This document shows, piece after piece, positions 53,792-62,760 of a stretch of 64,000 bases of DNA; the first letter of the stretch is position 1, and each line of letters begins with the position of its first letter. The position numbers were made by a program, and so were the translations under genes. The notes below the pieces were generated by a model. It was given only the letters and a program-made list of their open reading frames with translations, was not told the DNA's origin and ran no database searches. Location of the stretch: positions 310,001 through 374,000 of the forward strand of contig CAWAFL010000011.1 in assembly GCA_963781305.1 (NCBI GenBank), read 5' to 3'. This stretch comes from DASXMT01 sp963781305 (lineage in GTDB: Bacteria > Actinomycetota > Acidimicrobiia > Acidimicrobiales > RAAP-2).

Positions 53792-55277
53792 GCTTTCCCG
53801 ATGCCGTTCGGGGTAGTGGCGTCGTCCACACCTCGATCTGTTCGGGAAGCTTCCCTCGTGCCAAACCTCGGCCAAGGAGAAAATCGCGGATGGACTCGTA
53901 AGTCGCCGGCTCTGCGTCGTCGCTTCGGATGGCGAGCACCAGGCGTTCTCCGGTGGCATCATCAGGAATCCCGAAGGCCGCCCACTCTGTGGCTCCGGGG
54001 TAGCCGGACACGGCCGCGTCGATCTCGGGTAGCGATATCTTCACCCCTTTTCGGGCCACAACCTCTTTGAGCCGACCTTCTATCGAGAGGCGACCGCCAC
54101 TGATGCTGGCCAGATCACCGGTACGGAACCATCCCGCCTCAAAGGCGCCCTCATTGTGATCGCTGGACAAGTAGCCATGGAACAAGTTGGGACCCCGGAC
54201 GAGGAGCTCAGAGGGATGTCCAGACGAGCCGATCGAGATCTCTGATCCTGAGAGGGGTGCACCGTCGTCGGCCACGGCCAACTCGGCGGGATCGGTGGGC
54301 CGACTAGCCGTGTGTGTCGGTGCCTCCGACGAACCGTAGACCCGAGCCGGTCTGATCCTGAATTGATCGATGGCCACCTCCAGAACAGACCGGGGGATCA
54401 TCGTGCCACCCAGGGCAACCGTGCGCAGCGACGAGGTTGGACGATCCTGACGCTTGTACTCGGTGAAGAGCATCTCCAGGATGACCGGAGCTCCTCCGAG
54501 CATGGTGGCGCCGTAACGCTCGAGTAACTCCAGCGATCGTCGGGCATCGAAGTCATCTTCGAGGACGAGGTGGCCACCGCTCAGCGCAAGCTGCACCTGG
54601 CTCAGACCGGTGATGCTGGCCAGCGGGCTCGAAAGAAATGGTGCATCATCGGCTCCGAACCCACCGAGAGCGTCGCCGAGATTTCGAACTCCGGCAAGGA
54701 ACGAGTGCATCGAATGGACGACGCCCTTTGGACGGCTTGTGGTACCCGAGGTGAACAAGACGATGCGGGCGGCGGCCTTGTCGGGCTCATCCCAACGATC
54801 GAAGCGGTTCGATCCGCTCGAGAGGGACTCGAGACCCAGAGCCGGAACATCGAGTTGGTCGAGTCCAAGTGGCGCAATGAGCGAGGTGGGGGCGATGGAC
54901 AGGTGAGGGGCCGTGGCCTCTATGGCCTGGGCAACATCAGCCAGCCCGCACCGGCGGTCCAGGGCCACCACTACCCCCGAAGCGCGAAGGATCGCGCAGA
55001 AGGCCACAACGGAATGGTATGAGTTGGGTGCGACCAGGAGAACGGCATCACCGGGTTCGAGGCCCTGGGCAACGATCGATCCCACAGCATGTTCCACGTC
55101 TTCTCGAAGCTGCCCATACGTCCTGGCTCCCGTGTTGTCAACGACGGCCAATCGGTCAGGTTCTCGTTCGGCCGTCCTCTCAAGGCCGTTTCGGAGACCG
55201 ACCTCGTCCCACAGCCCCAGTGAGCGGTACGACTCGGCGAGGTCAGGTGAGGTCGGAACGCTGAGTTGCACGGTCAT
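53700..55277 (-). CDS. Acyl-CoA ligase (AMP-forming)
   Basis: A 525-residue ANL enzyme with LFTSGTTSRPKGVVHSMHSF for the P-loop, VYGSSEAPTHTASRP, FRTGDLASISGGRLSIEGRLKEVVARKGVKISLPEIDAAV for the Asp and hinge, and PRTASGKLKRDEL for the catalytic Lys. ATG 55277 has GGAGATC upstream. It is separated from the ACAD by 24 bases and finishes inside the convergent ligase gene at 52241-53791. It belongs to the minus-strand ACAD-pair operon. Confidence 0.9.
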   Translation of the reverse strand: MTVQLSVPTSPDLAESYRSLGLWDEVGLRNGLERTAEREPDRLAVVDNTGARTYGQLREDVEHAVGSIVAQGLEPGDAVLLVAPNSYHSVVAFCAILRASGVVVALDRRCGLADVAQAIEATAPHLSIAPTSLIAPLGLDQLDVPALGLESLSSGSNRFDRWDEPDKAAARIVLFTSGTTSRPKGVVHSMHSFLAGVRNLGDALGGFGADDAPFLSSPLASITGLSQVQLALSGGHLVLEDDFDARRSLELLERYGATMLGGAPVILEMLFTEYKRQDRPTSSLRTVALGGTMIPRSVLEVAIDQFRIRPARVYGSSEAPTHTASRPTDPAELAVADDGAPLSGSEISIGSSGHPSELLVRGPNLFHGYLSSDHNEGAFEAGWFRTGDLASISGGRLSIEGRLKEVVARKGVKISLPEIDAAVSGYPGATEWAAFGIPDDATGERLVLAIRSDDAEPATYESIRDFLLGRGLARGKLPEQIEVWTTPLPRTASGKLKRDELATEPDPRRRVHVAPHLRSADASSA

Positions 55278-55301
55278 GTTGGATCTCCGTCCAATTCGCA
55301 C

Positions 55302-56489
55302 CTACCGGTGTCGTTCGGCGGGAAGGCCAAGGTGTCGCTTGGCCAGGATGTTCCTCATGATCTCAGAACTTCCACCGGAAATGGTCAACGCCCGTGACCA
55401 CAGCCAGGCGTCACGAAGGCGTTGGGCGGCAGGCACGTCGTCGGCCGAGGTGGCCGGGTACTCGGCCATGAGCTGAACGCCGTATCGGGCGATGCGGTTA
55501 TACGTCTCGGAGTACAGGAGCTTGCCCATAGGTGCGTCACTTCCAGTGCCGCGACCCATTGTCGTCCTGGTGATGTAATCGTTGACGAACGTGATGGCCG
55601 CTTCCGCTTCGGCCGCCAGCTCGATGATCTGACTGAGCACGTGTTCGTTCTCAATGGGGGATTGTTCGTCGGCACGCGACGATCTGGCCACGGCGACCAG
55701 ATCGTCGAGCAGCAACGTCAATAAGACGACGTTTCCGCCCACCCCGAAGCGCTCTGCTTCGAGCCCGGCCATGGCCACGCTCCATCCACTGTCAACTTGG
55801 CCAAGGATCGCTGATGGAGCCAGGGTGACGTCGTCGAGGAACACTTCGTTGAACTCATGGGCCCCGCCAATCGTGGCCAAGGGTACGACCGAGACTCCGG
55901 GAGTCGTCATCGGGATGAGGAACGCCGTCAACCCGCGGTGGCGAGATCCGTTGCTGCCCGTTCGGGCCAGGGCCAAGCCCATGTCGGCCCAATGTCCGTC
56001 GGTGGTCCAGGTTTTCTGGCCACGCAATACGAAGGTGCCGTTGTCAGATCTGATCGCCCGGGTGGCGATCCCGGCCAGGTCGCTTCCGGCGCCAGGCTCG
56101 CTAAAGAGCTGACACCAGACGTCTTCTCCTGAACGAATGCGCGGCAGGTAGTCGGCCTTCTGGACGGGTGATCCGAATTGCAGGATGACGTGGCTGGCCA
56201 GTTGGACTTGATCGAGGGGCCGGGGGGCACGGGCCAAGAGCAGTTCCTCGGTAGCGATGACATCGTGCAAGGGAGAGTGGTCGGGGTTTCCGCCCCATTC
56301 GACTGGCCAGGCCCCCCCCACGATCTGCTCGGCATAGAGGGCCCTGTACCAGCTCCGAAGGCCCGCTTCTTCGGACGAGTCCCGTGGGGCTCGATGGCCC
56401 TCCCGCGTCTCTCCTGGAGGGCGATGTTCGGCAATGAACCGGCGGATGTGAGCGCGGTACTCAGCCAGATCCGTTGCAGACGTGGTCAC
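55302..56489 (-). CDS. Acyl-CoA dehydrogenase, larger subunit of a pair
   Basis: About 395 residues. WCQLFSEPGAGSDLAGIATRA is the FAD/substrate strand, GQKTWTTDGHWADMGLALART follows, and GGSSEIMRNILAKRHLGLP closes it. GTG 56489 overlaps the stop of the smaller ACAD (GTGA); ATG 56498 is also possible. Its neighbour is a short ACAD, so the two may form a heteromer like the alpha2-beta2 ACADs of mycobacterial steroid side-chain degradation (inference). It ends 24 bases before a CoA ligase. Confidence 0.88.
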   Translation of the reverse strand: MTTSATDLAEYRAHIRRFIAEHRPPGETREGHRAPRDSSEEAGLRSWYRALYAEQIVGGAWPVEWGGNPDHSPLHDVIATEELLLARAPRPLDQVQLASHVILQFGSPVQKADYLPRIRSGEDVWCQLFSEPGAGSDLAGIATRAIRSDNGTFVLRGQKTWTTDGHWADMGLALARTGSNGSRHRGLTAFLIPMTTPGVSVVPLATIGGAHEFNEVFLDDVTLAPSAILGQVDSGWSVAMAGLEAERFGVGGNVVLLTLLLDDLVAVARSSRADEQSPIENEHVLSQIIELAAEAEAAITFVNDYITRTTMGRGTGSDAPMGKLLYSETYNRIARYGVQLMAEYPATSADDVPAAQRLRDAWLWSRALTISGGSSEIMRNILAKRHLGLPAERHR

Positions 56490-57472
56490 GACTTCCATCC
56501 ACGATCGGTGGCCATTCGCTGACGGCTCCCGGTCGCCGAACGGATGGAGTGGGAGTTGGTCAGTGCTCGACGGAGGAAATGGTGAACGGGGAACTCCCAG
56601 GTGAATCCCATTCCGCCAGCCAGCTGTATGCAGTCATCGAGCGCCACCACCGCTCGGCTCTGGATGAACACATGAGCGGCATCGATCAGCGCCGGGGCGC
56701 TCGGGTCTTGTTCGGACATGGCAACCGCTGCTCGTCGGACCAGCGACTCCCCGCTCAGGTGGGTCACCCTGAGGTCAACCAGGCGATGCTGCAGGACTTG
56801 AAAGCTGGTCATGGGCATGCCGAAGGCATCACGACCGGCCAGATGGTCCAACACGATGTGGATAGCGCCCCCGAGTGCACCAATGGTGTCTGCGCAGGAC
56901 AAGAGCTGGGCAGTGTCGACCAGAGCGCCGAGAACGGCAGTATCGAGGCCCTGGTAGGGGTGCGTCGACAACTCGAGGGTGCTGACGGCACGGGTGGTGT
57001 CGAGCGAGTGTCGATCCTGGCCGATCGTTGCGTTGCCATCAGCAAACACGGCGACCAACGCATCGTCCGGCTCGGAGGCGAGGACCACGATGTCAGCGGG
57101 AAGCCCAAGCACTCCGTGGGCCACCGCACTGACGGTCGGAGGTGACGCCCCATGGGCGGCAATAGTGGCGGTGCAGAAGGTGGCGCTGGTCCGGCCGCCC
57201 AGGATCTCGGGAACGAGGTCGCGAGTCTCAGGTGACGACGCCAGCCCGGCCACCGCCAAAGCGGCGAGCCACCAGGCAAGCGGACTTCGGGCCTCGCCGC
57301 TCGCCAGAGCGATGGCGACTGCTTCTTGAGGATGCCAGCCCGCACCGCCGCGCTCTTCGGGGGTCAAAAGTGCCAGCCACCCGAGGTCAGCCAGTTGCTC
57401 CATAGTGGGGCTGGACCCGAACACGTTGTTTGCCGTAGCCCCGAGCAGGTCCAGGGTCTCGTAGTCGATCAC
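56486..57472 (-). CDS. Acyl-CoA dehydrogenase, short subunit of a pair
   Basis: About 328 residues, shorter than a normal ACAD. PMTSFQVLQHRLVDLRVTHLSGESL (FAD contact) and AGGMGFTWEFPVHHFLRRALTNSH are present, but the FSEPxAGSDL strand is not recognisable. Such truncated subunits occur as beta partners in heterotetrameric ACADs. GTG 57472 (VIDYETLDLLG) is favoured; the frame open to 57625 only translates the operator as ...VEVDVNV. It is divergent from the crotonase gene. Confidence 0.82.
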   Translation of the reverse strand: MIDYETLDLLGATANNVFGSSPTMEQLADLGWLALLTPEERGGAGWHPQEAVAIALASGEARSPLAWWLAALAVAGLASSPETRDLVPEILGGRTSATFCTATIAAHGASPPTVSAVAHGVLGLPADIVVLASEPDDALVAVFADGNATIGQDRHSLDTTRAVSTLELSTHPYQGLDTAVLGALVDTAQLLSCADTIGALGGAIHIVLDHLAGRDAFGMPMTSFQVLQHRLVDLRVTHLSGESLVRRAAVAMSEQDPSAPALIDAAHVFIQSRAVVALDDCIQLAGGMGFTWEFPVHHFLRRALTNSHSIRSATGSRQRMATDRGWKS

Positions 57473-57505
57473 CGAGCAGCATCCTACAACAGTCGCCCGT
57501 CTGGC

Positions 57506-57523
57506 AACATTGACATCGACTTC
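57506..57523. promoter_or_regulatory. Hexamer-array operator, site 14 (divergent ACAD/crotonase)
   Basis: AACATT GACATC GACTTC, followed by a partial AACTAG unit. It lies in the 68-base gap between two divergent starts, 57472 (minus) and 57541 (plus), so one protein could control both operons. Confidence 0.72.
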
Positions 57524-57540
57524 AACTAGACTGGTCGCTC

Positions 57541-58329
57541 GTGAGCGATGGCGAGAATACTGATCCGATAACGGTCCGCATGGAAGGCCCTGTACGAGTC
57601 GTGTGCCTGAACCGCCCAGAGGCACTCAACGCCGCAGATGCAGTCCTCCATCGCCGACTAGCTGAGGTTTGGATCGAGCTCGAGGAGGACTCGGGATGCC
57701 GCGGAGTTGTCCTGACCGGCGCAGGTCGAGCCTTCTGCGCCGGTGGCGACCTGGACGTCCTGCGGCGCATGCACACCGACAGTGAATACCGAGAGGCGAC
57801 GCTGCGAGAAGGTGTGCAGATCGTGCAGCGGATGGTGCAATTTCCCTGGCCGATCGTCGCTGCTGTGAACGGTCCCGCCGTGGGGCTGGGCTGCAGTCTC
57901 GCCGGTTTGAGCGATGTGGTGCTGATCGAAGAGAGTGCCTTCCTCGCCGACCCTCACGTATCCGTTGGTCTGGTTGCTGGTGACGGGGGAGCGCTGACCT
58001 GGCCGCTGCTGATGAGCCTGCTTCGAGTCAAGGAATACCTCTTTACCGGAGACAAGATACCAGCCGATGTGGCCGTCGACCTTGGCCTGGCAAACAGGGT
58101 CGTTGCCGATGGGACGTCGGTCGAGCAGGCACTGATCCTGGCTCAGCGCATGGCCAAACAGCCTCCGGGGGCATTGCGCGACACGAAGCGTGCTGTGAAC
58201 CGGCATCTGGAGCGGGCCATGCATGACGTTCTGGCCTTTGCCATCACGGCCGAGAGCGTCTCGAGCGCCAGCCCCGAACATGGAGCCGTGTTGGACAAGA
58301 TGGAGCAGGGCGCCCGTGCGCGGGGCTAG
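57541..58329 (+). CDS. Enoyl-CoA hydratase/isomerase (crotonase superfamily)
   Basis: A 262-residue crotonase. GAGRAFCAGGDLDVL is the first oxyanion-loop motif; AAVNGPAVGLGCSLAGLSDVVLIEESAFLADPHVSVGLVAGDGG is the core. The second of the usual two acidic residues appears as Asp near DGG rather than Glu, so hydratase, isomerase or other crotonase activity cannot be told apart. GTG 57541 starts 18 bases after the operator. It heads a five-gene operon. Confidence 0.88.
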   Translation: MSDGENTDPITVRMEGPVRVVCLNRPEALNAADAVLHRRLAEVWIELEEDSGCRGVVLTGAGRAFCAGGDLDVLRRMHTDSEYREATLREGVQIVQRMVQFPWPIVAAVNGPAVGLGCSLAGLSDVVLIEESAFLADPHVSVGLVAGDGGALTWPLLMSLLRVKEYLFTGDKIPADVAVDLGLANRVVADGTSVEQALILAQRMAKQPPGALRDTKRAVNRHLERAMHDVLAFAITAESVSSASPEHGAVLDKMEQGARARG

Positions 58330-58333
58330 GGGA

Positions 58334-59341
58334 ATGCCCGTCGGCCTGGGACTGAGCATGGCTGGTATGGCTCCGGCGAACATGGTCGAGTCGGCAGTAC
58401 GGGCCGAGGACTTGGGTTTCGACTCGGTGTGGTCGTTCGAGGCATGGGGTAGTGATGCCTTCACGCCGCTGGCGGCCGTAGCCGCTCGGACATCTCAGAT
58501 CAGGGTGGGCACGGCCATCGCTCAAATCGCGGGCCGCAGTCCGGGGGCCACAGCCATGACCGCACTAACCCTCCAGGAGCTCTCGGGCGGTCGGTTCGAG
58601 CTGGGTCTTGGCGTGTCGGGGCCACAGGTCGTTGAAGGGTGGCATGGCGTACCATTTTCGCGCCCACTCCTAGCTATGCGTGAGTACGTTGCTGTGCTCC
58701 GCACTGCCTTAGCTGCCGACCAACACGTGGAATTCGCAGGTGAGATGTACCAGGTGCCGTACCGAGATGCGGATGCCACCGGCCTGGGTAAGCCTCTCCG
58801 GTCTACACTTCCCGGTCATCCCGAGACCCCAATTCTGATTGCTGCCATCGGGCCGAAGAACGTTGCCTTGGCTGTGGATATTGCCGACGGGTTATTGCCA
58901 TATCTGTGGAGTCCGACCAGATGGGAGCGGGCATGGGGCAAGGCGCTGGCCTCCGCGCCGTCCGGGTTCCGCGTGGTGCCGACAGTGTTCGCCGCGGTTG
59001 GCCCGGACCTGGACGCTTGCCGCGATGCCGTTCGACCTCGCATCGCCATGCACGTGGGTGGGATGGGCTCGCGCACCAAGAACTTCTACAAAGACCTGAT
59101 CGTGCGCTACGGATACGAAGATGAGGCTCAGCGCATCCAGGAGCTATTCCTGGCCGGTGATCGTGCCGGGTCAGCGGCTGCAGTGAGCGAAGCGCTGGTC
59201 GACGATCTGGCGTTGCTGGGACCGATCGGTCGGATTGCCGATCAACTCGATGCCTGGATGGAGGGCCCCCTCACCAGCGTCATCATTGAACCCATGGGAC
59301 CGGGGACCATGGAGGCAGTAGCGGAGGTGTGGCACCGATGA
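58334..59341 (+). CDS. LLM-class (probably F420-dependent) oxidoreductase
   Basis: A 335-residue luciferase-like barrel: AVRAEDLGFDSVWSFEAWGSDAFTPL, RTSQIRVGTAIAQIAGRSPGATAMTALTLQELSGGRFELGLGVSGPQVVEGWHGVPF and TPILIAAIGPKNVALAVDIADG. The order matches F420-dependent family enzymes such as the methylene-H4MPT reductase-like group. ATG 58334 is just after the crotonase stop with TAGGGG upstream. It overlaps the SnoaL-like gene by four bases. Confidence 0.88.
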   Translation: MPVGLGLSMAGMAPANMVESAVRAEDLGFDSVWSFEAWGSDAFTPLAAVAARTSQIRVGTAIAQIAGRSPGATAMTALTLQELSGGRFELGLGVSGPQVVEGWHGVPFSRPLLAMREYVAVLRTALAADQHVEFAGEMYQVPYRDADATGLGKPLRSTLPGHPETPILIAAIGPKNVALAVDIADGLLPYLWSPTRWERAWGKALASAPSGFRVVPTVFAAVGPDLDACRDAVRPRIAMHVGGMGSRTKNFYKDLIVRYGYEDEAQRIQELFLAGDRAGSAAAVSEALVDDLALLGPIGRIADQLDAWMEGPLTSVIIEPMGPGTMEAVAEVWHR

Positions 59342-59736
59342 GTACAAAACCTGAGGGCCGGGACCGGGACGAGATCACCGATCTGTTAGCACGTTATGGA
59401 TCTCTGCTCGATCGGGGGGATCATGAAGGTTGGGTGGACTTGTTCACCGCGGAGGGTTCATTCGAGGTCTTCGGAGGGAGCTTCCAAGGTGGTGATGGAC
59501 TGATGCGTATGGCGGAGACGGCCCCTGGAGGCGTGCACATGGCCGGTCTGCCGGTCATCGAGATCGATGGCGATGTCGCCGCGGTGCAACAGAGCTTCGT
59601 GTTCTTCAATCAGGGCACCCACGAGGTTCGTATTGGCTGGTATGACGATGTCGTGCGGCGCGAGGGAGAGCGGTGGCGCTTCGAAAGACGGCGGGCGACT
59701 TTTTTGACTGCGGACGGTCCGTCGGATCGCCCGTGA
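59338..59736 (+). CDS. SnoaL-like / NTF2-fold protein
   Basis: A 132-residue protein: DEITDLLARYGSLLDRGDHEGWVDLFTAEGSF is the first helix and hinge, HMAGLPVIEIDGDVAAVQQSFVFF the following strands, and EGERWRFERRRATFL the last. Role unknown; probably a small hydratase or isomerase partner within the beta-oxidation-like operon. ATG 59338 overlaps the LLM stop by four bases. Confidence 0.75.
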   Translation: MSTKPEGRDRDEITDLLARYGSLLDRGDHEGWVDLFTAEGSFEVFGGSFQGGDGLMRMAETAPGGVHMAGLPVIEIDGDVAAVQQSFVFFNQGTHEVRIGWYDDVVRREGERWRFERRRATFLTADGPSDRP

Positions 59737-59799
59737 CCGTTGACCATGGATCGACACCAGCATTGATTCGCAGCCGGACCACGTCACCGGAGACGTCCC

Positions 59800-60987
59800 A
59801 TGGTTGAGGCGATCGACGCCGAGCGAGTGGTTCTCGCCGGATCGCCGGGAAGCCCTTGGTCCACGCGGCTCCAGTTCCGTCACTGGCTGTCCGAGAATCG
59901 CTCGTCGTTCGTGGAGTTGCCGAGGGGAGTCGATTACCGTGCTCGCCTCGAGAGCGTCCGCCAGCTGCAAGCGACGTTGTACGACGCCGGATGGGCACGG
60001 ATCGGCTGGCCCGAACACCTCGGTGGGTTGGGCGGCGACGCCCGCCACCGCGCCGTGATCAATGATGAACTGGCTGCGGCGGGCTTCACGTCCCGCTATG
60101 CGCTCGAGCACCTCGAGATCCTGGCCCCCGCGCTGGTCGCCCATTGGGAACCACTCCAACTCCGGGAGATGCTGCCCAAGCTCCTTCGGGGCGATGAGCT
60201 CTGGTGCCAGGGATTCTCGGAGCCTGACGCAGGGTCCGATCTGGTGGCCATGCGGACCTCGGCAACCCTCGATGGCGACGAATACGTCATAGAGGGTCAC
60301 AAGATCTGGACCAGCTGGGCACTGTATGCCCAGAGGTGCGTTGTCCTGGCCAGAACGGGAACTCCGTCGCAACGGCACCGTGGCCTTTCCGTGTTCTTCG
60401 TGGATTTGGGCAGCGCAGGCATCGAGGTTCGTCCGCTCCGCCAGGCAAACGGGCTCGAAGAGCTGGCTGAGGTGAGCTTCGACGAGGTCCGTGTCCCTCG
60501 GTCTGCACTGGTTGGGCCCGAAGGGGGCGGATGGCCGGTCGCCCTCGACGTCCTCTCGTGTGAACGTTCGGCCTTTGCGTGGCTTCGACAAGCTCGGCTC
60601 CATGCACGGGTCGAAGCTCTGGCCCGAGCGGCAGATGTGGGATCGGCCGAAGAACTTGGTAACGTCCTCGTCGACCTTTTTGCGGTGAGAATGGCTTCGG
60701 CCAGTGCCGTCAACGATCTGGCCGACGGGCGGTTCGCCGGTCCTGCCGCCGCACCGGTGAAGGCTCTGCTCACGGATGCCGAACAGCACCTCTATGACCT
60801 GGCCCATCGCCTGTATGGATCCGCTGTCGCCATGGGAGGGAGAGACGATGCAGGCGAGATGACCGAATGGCAAGAGGAGTACCTGTTTTCTCGGGCCGTG
60901 TCCATCTACGGTGGCACCCGCCAGATGCAGCTGACAACGATCGCCCGCTTCCTGCTCAAGTTGCCTACCCCGGAACGTCCCACATGA
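59800..60987 (+). CDS. Acyl-CoA dehydrogenase, larger subunit of a pair
   Basis: 395 residues. WCQGFSEPDAGSDLVAMRTSA, GHKIWTSWALYAQRCVVLART and YGGTRQMQLTTIARFLLKLP define the ACAD; the terminal motif is less typical than the usual GGTxEIxRNIIAER. It is followed by a short ACAD (ATGA overlap), giving the second ACAD pair. Such pairs are typical of actinobacterial steroid-type side-chain oxidation. Confidence 0.88.
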   Translation: MVEAIDAERVVLAGSPGSPWSTRLQFRHWLSENRSSFVELPRGVDYRARLESVRQLQATLYDAGWARIGWPEHLGGLGGDARHRAVINDELAAAGFTSRYALEHLEILAPALVAHWEPLQLREMLPKLLRGDELWCQGFSEPDAGSDLVAMRTSATLDGDEYVIEGHKIWTSWALYAQRCVVLARTGTPSQRHRGLSVFFVDLGSAGIEVRPLRQANGLEELAEVSFDEVRVPRSALVGPEGGGWPVALDVLSCERSAFAWLRQARLHARVEALARAADVGSAEELGNVLVDLFAVRMASASAVNDLADGRFAGPAAAPVKALLTDAEQHLYDLAHRLYGSAVAMGGRDDAGEMTEWQEEYLFSRAVSIYGGTRQMQLTTIARFLLKLPTPERPT

Positions 60988-61949
60988 CGGCTGATCTGGA
61001 GAACGAACTGGTCCTGGCGGCCGCCGACGTTCTTAATCGGACGGGTGGCGGGCTTGATGGGTTGCGAGCGTTGGAGTGGGAGCCATGGCCCAAGGGTGAC
61101 GATCAGATGTGGTTGCCGACCACGCTGGCCCTCATGAGGGCTCAGGGCCGGACTCTGACTGCCACCCCGGCGGTGGCCATGACTCGGGCGCAGGTTCTGA
61201 GCCCGCAAGCCGGTCCCTCCGACCCCAACGTGGTGGCTGGATTCGAGATCAAAGTAGCCGATGACTCGGTCCAGATGGTATTGCCCGCTGACATCGAAGG
61301 TGTTGACCGCGTCGTCGTCGATCTGCCGCTCACAGGCCTTGGACTCGTGGATGTGTCGAACCTGAGGGTCGATCGATCGGGTGCCCAACCGTTGGACCCC
61401 GCTGTCGCCAGCCGCATGTCTTGCCGTCTTGACGTATGCGAGTTTCGAGCTGACGACGGGGAGCTAGGCGAGCGGCGAACCGCGGCCAACGGTCTGGCTC
61501 GCGTCATGATCAGTGCCGAGCTGTTGGGAGCGGCCGAACACATGATGGATACTGCTGTCCAGTACGCCCGTGAACGCATGCAATTCGGGCAGCCCATCGG
61601 GAGCTTCCAGGCAGTGCAATATATCCTGGCCGAGGCCGAGTCCCAACTGTGCGGCCTGCGCGCCGCTCTCGATCAGTTGACCCCTTTATTGGCCGGCCTG
61701 AGCTCCGATGAGGCTGACCACTATCTAGGGCTGCTCAAGGCCCTGGCGGGGCGGACGGCCCTCAGAGTCTCCCAGGCCACATTGCAAGTGCTCGGGGCGA
61801 TCGGCTTCACCTGGGAGCACGAGCACCAACGGTATGCCAAAAGGATTCTGACCCTCGATGCCCTATTCGGAAGCAGCAAGTCGCTGACCTTCGAACTGGG
61901 TTCCGCTTCGCTTGGGAACAACATCCCGCGGCTCGCCGTCATTCGTTGA
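60984..61949 (+). CDS. Acyl-CoA dehydrogenase, short subunit of a pair
   Basis: About 321 residues. ARERMQFGQPIGSFQAVQYILAEAESQLCGLRAALDQL and LGAIGFTWEHEHQRYAKRILTLDALFGS are the recognisable ACAD segments; the N-terminal third is unusual. Together with the larger subunit it should make a mixed complex. ATG 60984 overlaps the preceding stop. Its end is 49 bases from the convergent tetR gene. Confidence 0.84.
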   Translation: MTADLENELVLAAADVLNRTGGGLDGLRALEWEPWPKGDDQMWLPTTLALMRAQGRTLTATPAVAMTRAQVLSPQAGPSDPNVVAGFEIKVADDSVQMVLPADIEGVDRVVVDLPLTGLGLVDVSNLRVDRSGAQPLDPAVASRMSCRLDVCEFRADDGELGERRTAANGLARVMISAELLGAAEHMMDTAVQYARERMQFGQPIGSFQAVQYILAEAESQLCGLRAALDQLTPLLAGLSSDEADHYLGLLKALAGRTALRVSQATLQVLGAIGFTWEHEHQRYAKRILTLDALFGSSKSLTFELGSASLGNNIPRLAVIR

Positions 61950-61998
61950 GTGGGGCCGCGGGCCTCGTAGGGTCGGAGCGCGGAACCGGCGCCGCTCT

Positions 61999-62760
61999 CT
62001 ACGCGGACTTCTTCTTGGCGCCGGGAGCCTGCTTCTTGGCTGGTGCTGACCGGCGGGTCGGCTTGGGTTTGCTCGCCCGTGCCTTCGTTTGCATATCTAG
62101 GCCGATGGCATTGGCCCACAGCAAGGTGAGCTGCTCGACAGCAAAATCCATGTCTGTCGGCTCGTCCCGGGAGGCCAGCTGGTCAGCCACGAACGCGACC
62201 ATGCCTCCCAGGGCGTTGGCGGCCAGCCACGGATCAAGATCGGGATTCGAGAGGCTCTGCTTTTGGTACTCCCGTATACGGCGCTCCACGGCATGACCGA
62301 ATGCGTCTTGGCGCTGGATGCGGGTCTGGCGCACCTCGGGATCGAACGTCGCCACCTGTTGGATGACTTGGAGGATTTTGGCGTTGGCAAGGTACGTCTC
62401 GAGATAGTGACGATTGGCGGCTCGAATCCGCTCTATGGGGTTGGTTTCTTCGGGCACCGGCTCGATCCGTAGGAGATCGATCTCTACTGTGTCGACGACC
62501 TCTTGAAAGACCTCTTCCTTCGAGACGAAGTACGTGTAAAAGCTGCCATGCGACATCTTTGCTTCATCGCAAATGTCTGCGATCCGGGCGTGAAGGAATC
62601 CATCACGTTCGAAGACAACCCGGGCTGCTCGGGTGAGTTGCTGTCGGGAGAGCCGGCCACGCTCGGTCCTACCGGTTCCGCGGCGCGGAGTCTCCGTCCC
62701 TTTGGCTCCCTCATCGCTCCTACGGCGACTGGCGTTCGGCATACGGGCAGATCGTTGCAT
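61999..62760 (-). CDS. TetR-family transcriptional regulator with basic C-terminal tail
   Basis: A 253-residue TetR. The helix-turn-helix is in LTRAARVVFERDGFLHARIADICDEAKMSHGSFYTYFVSKEEVF (about residues 43-86). The ligand domain follows, ending with DFAVEQLTLLWANAIGL. The last about 25 residues, KPKPTRRSAPAKKQAPGAKKK, are strongly basic and histone-tail-like, unusual for the family. The first about 35 are also basic. ATG 62760 is preferred to GTG 62769. It is the best local candidate for the hexamer operators (inference), since the other TetR has its own operator. Confidence 0.87.
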   Translation of the reverse strand: MQRSARMPNASRRRSDEGAKGTETPRRGTGRTERGRLSRQQLTRAARVVFERDGFLHARIADICDEAKMSHGSFYTYFVSKEEVFQEVVDTVEIDLLRIEPVPEETNPIERIRAANRHYLETYLANAKILQVIQQVATFDPEVRQTRIQRQDAFGHAVERRIREYQKQSLSNPDLDPWLAANALGGMVAFVADQLASRDEPTDMDFAVEQLTLLWANAIGLDMQTKARASKPKPTRRSAPAKKQAPGAKKKSA

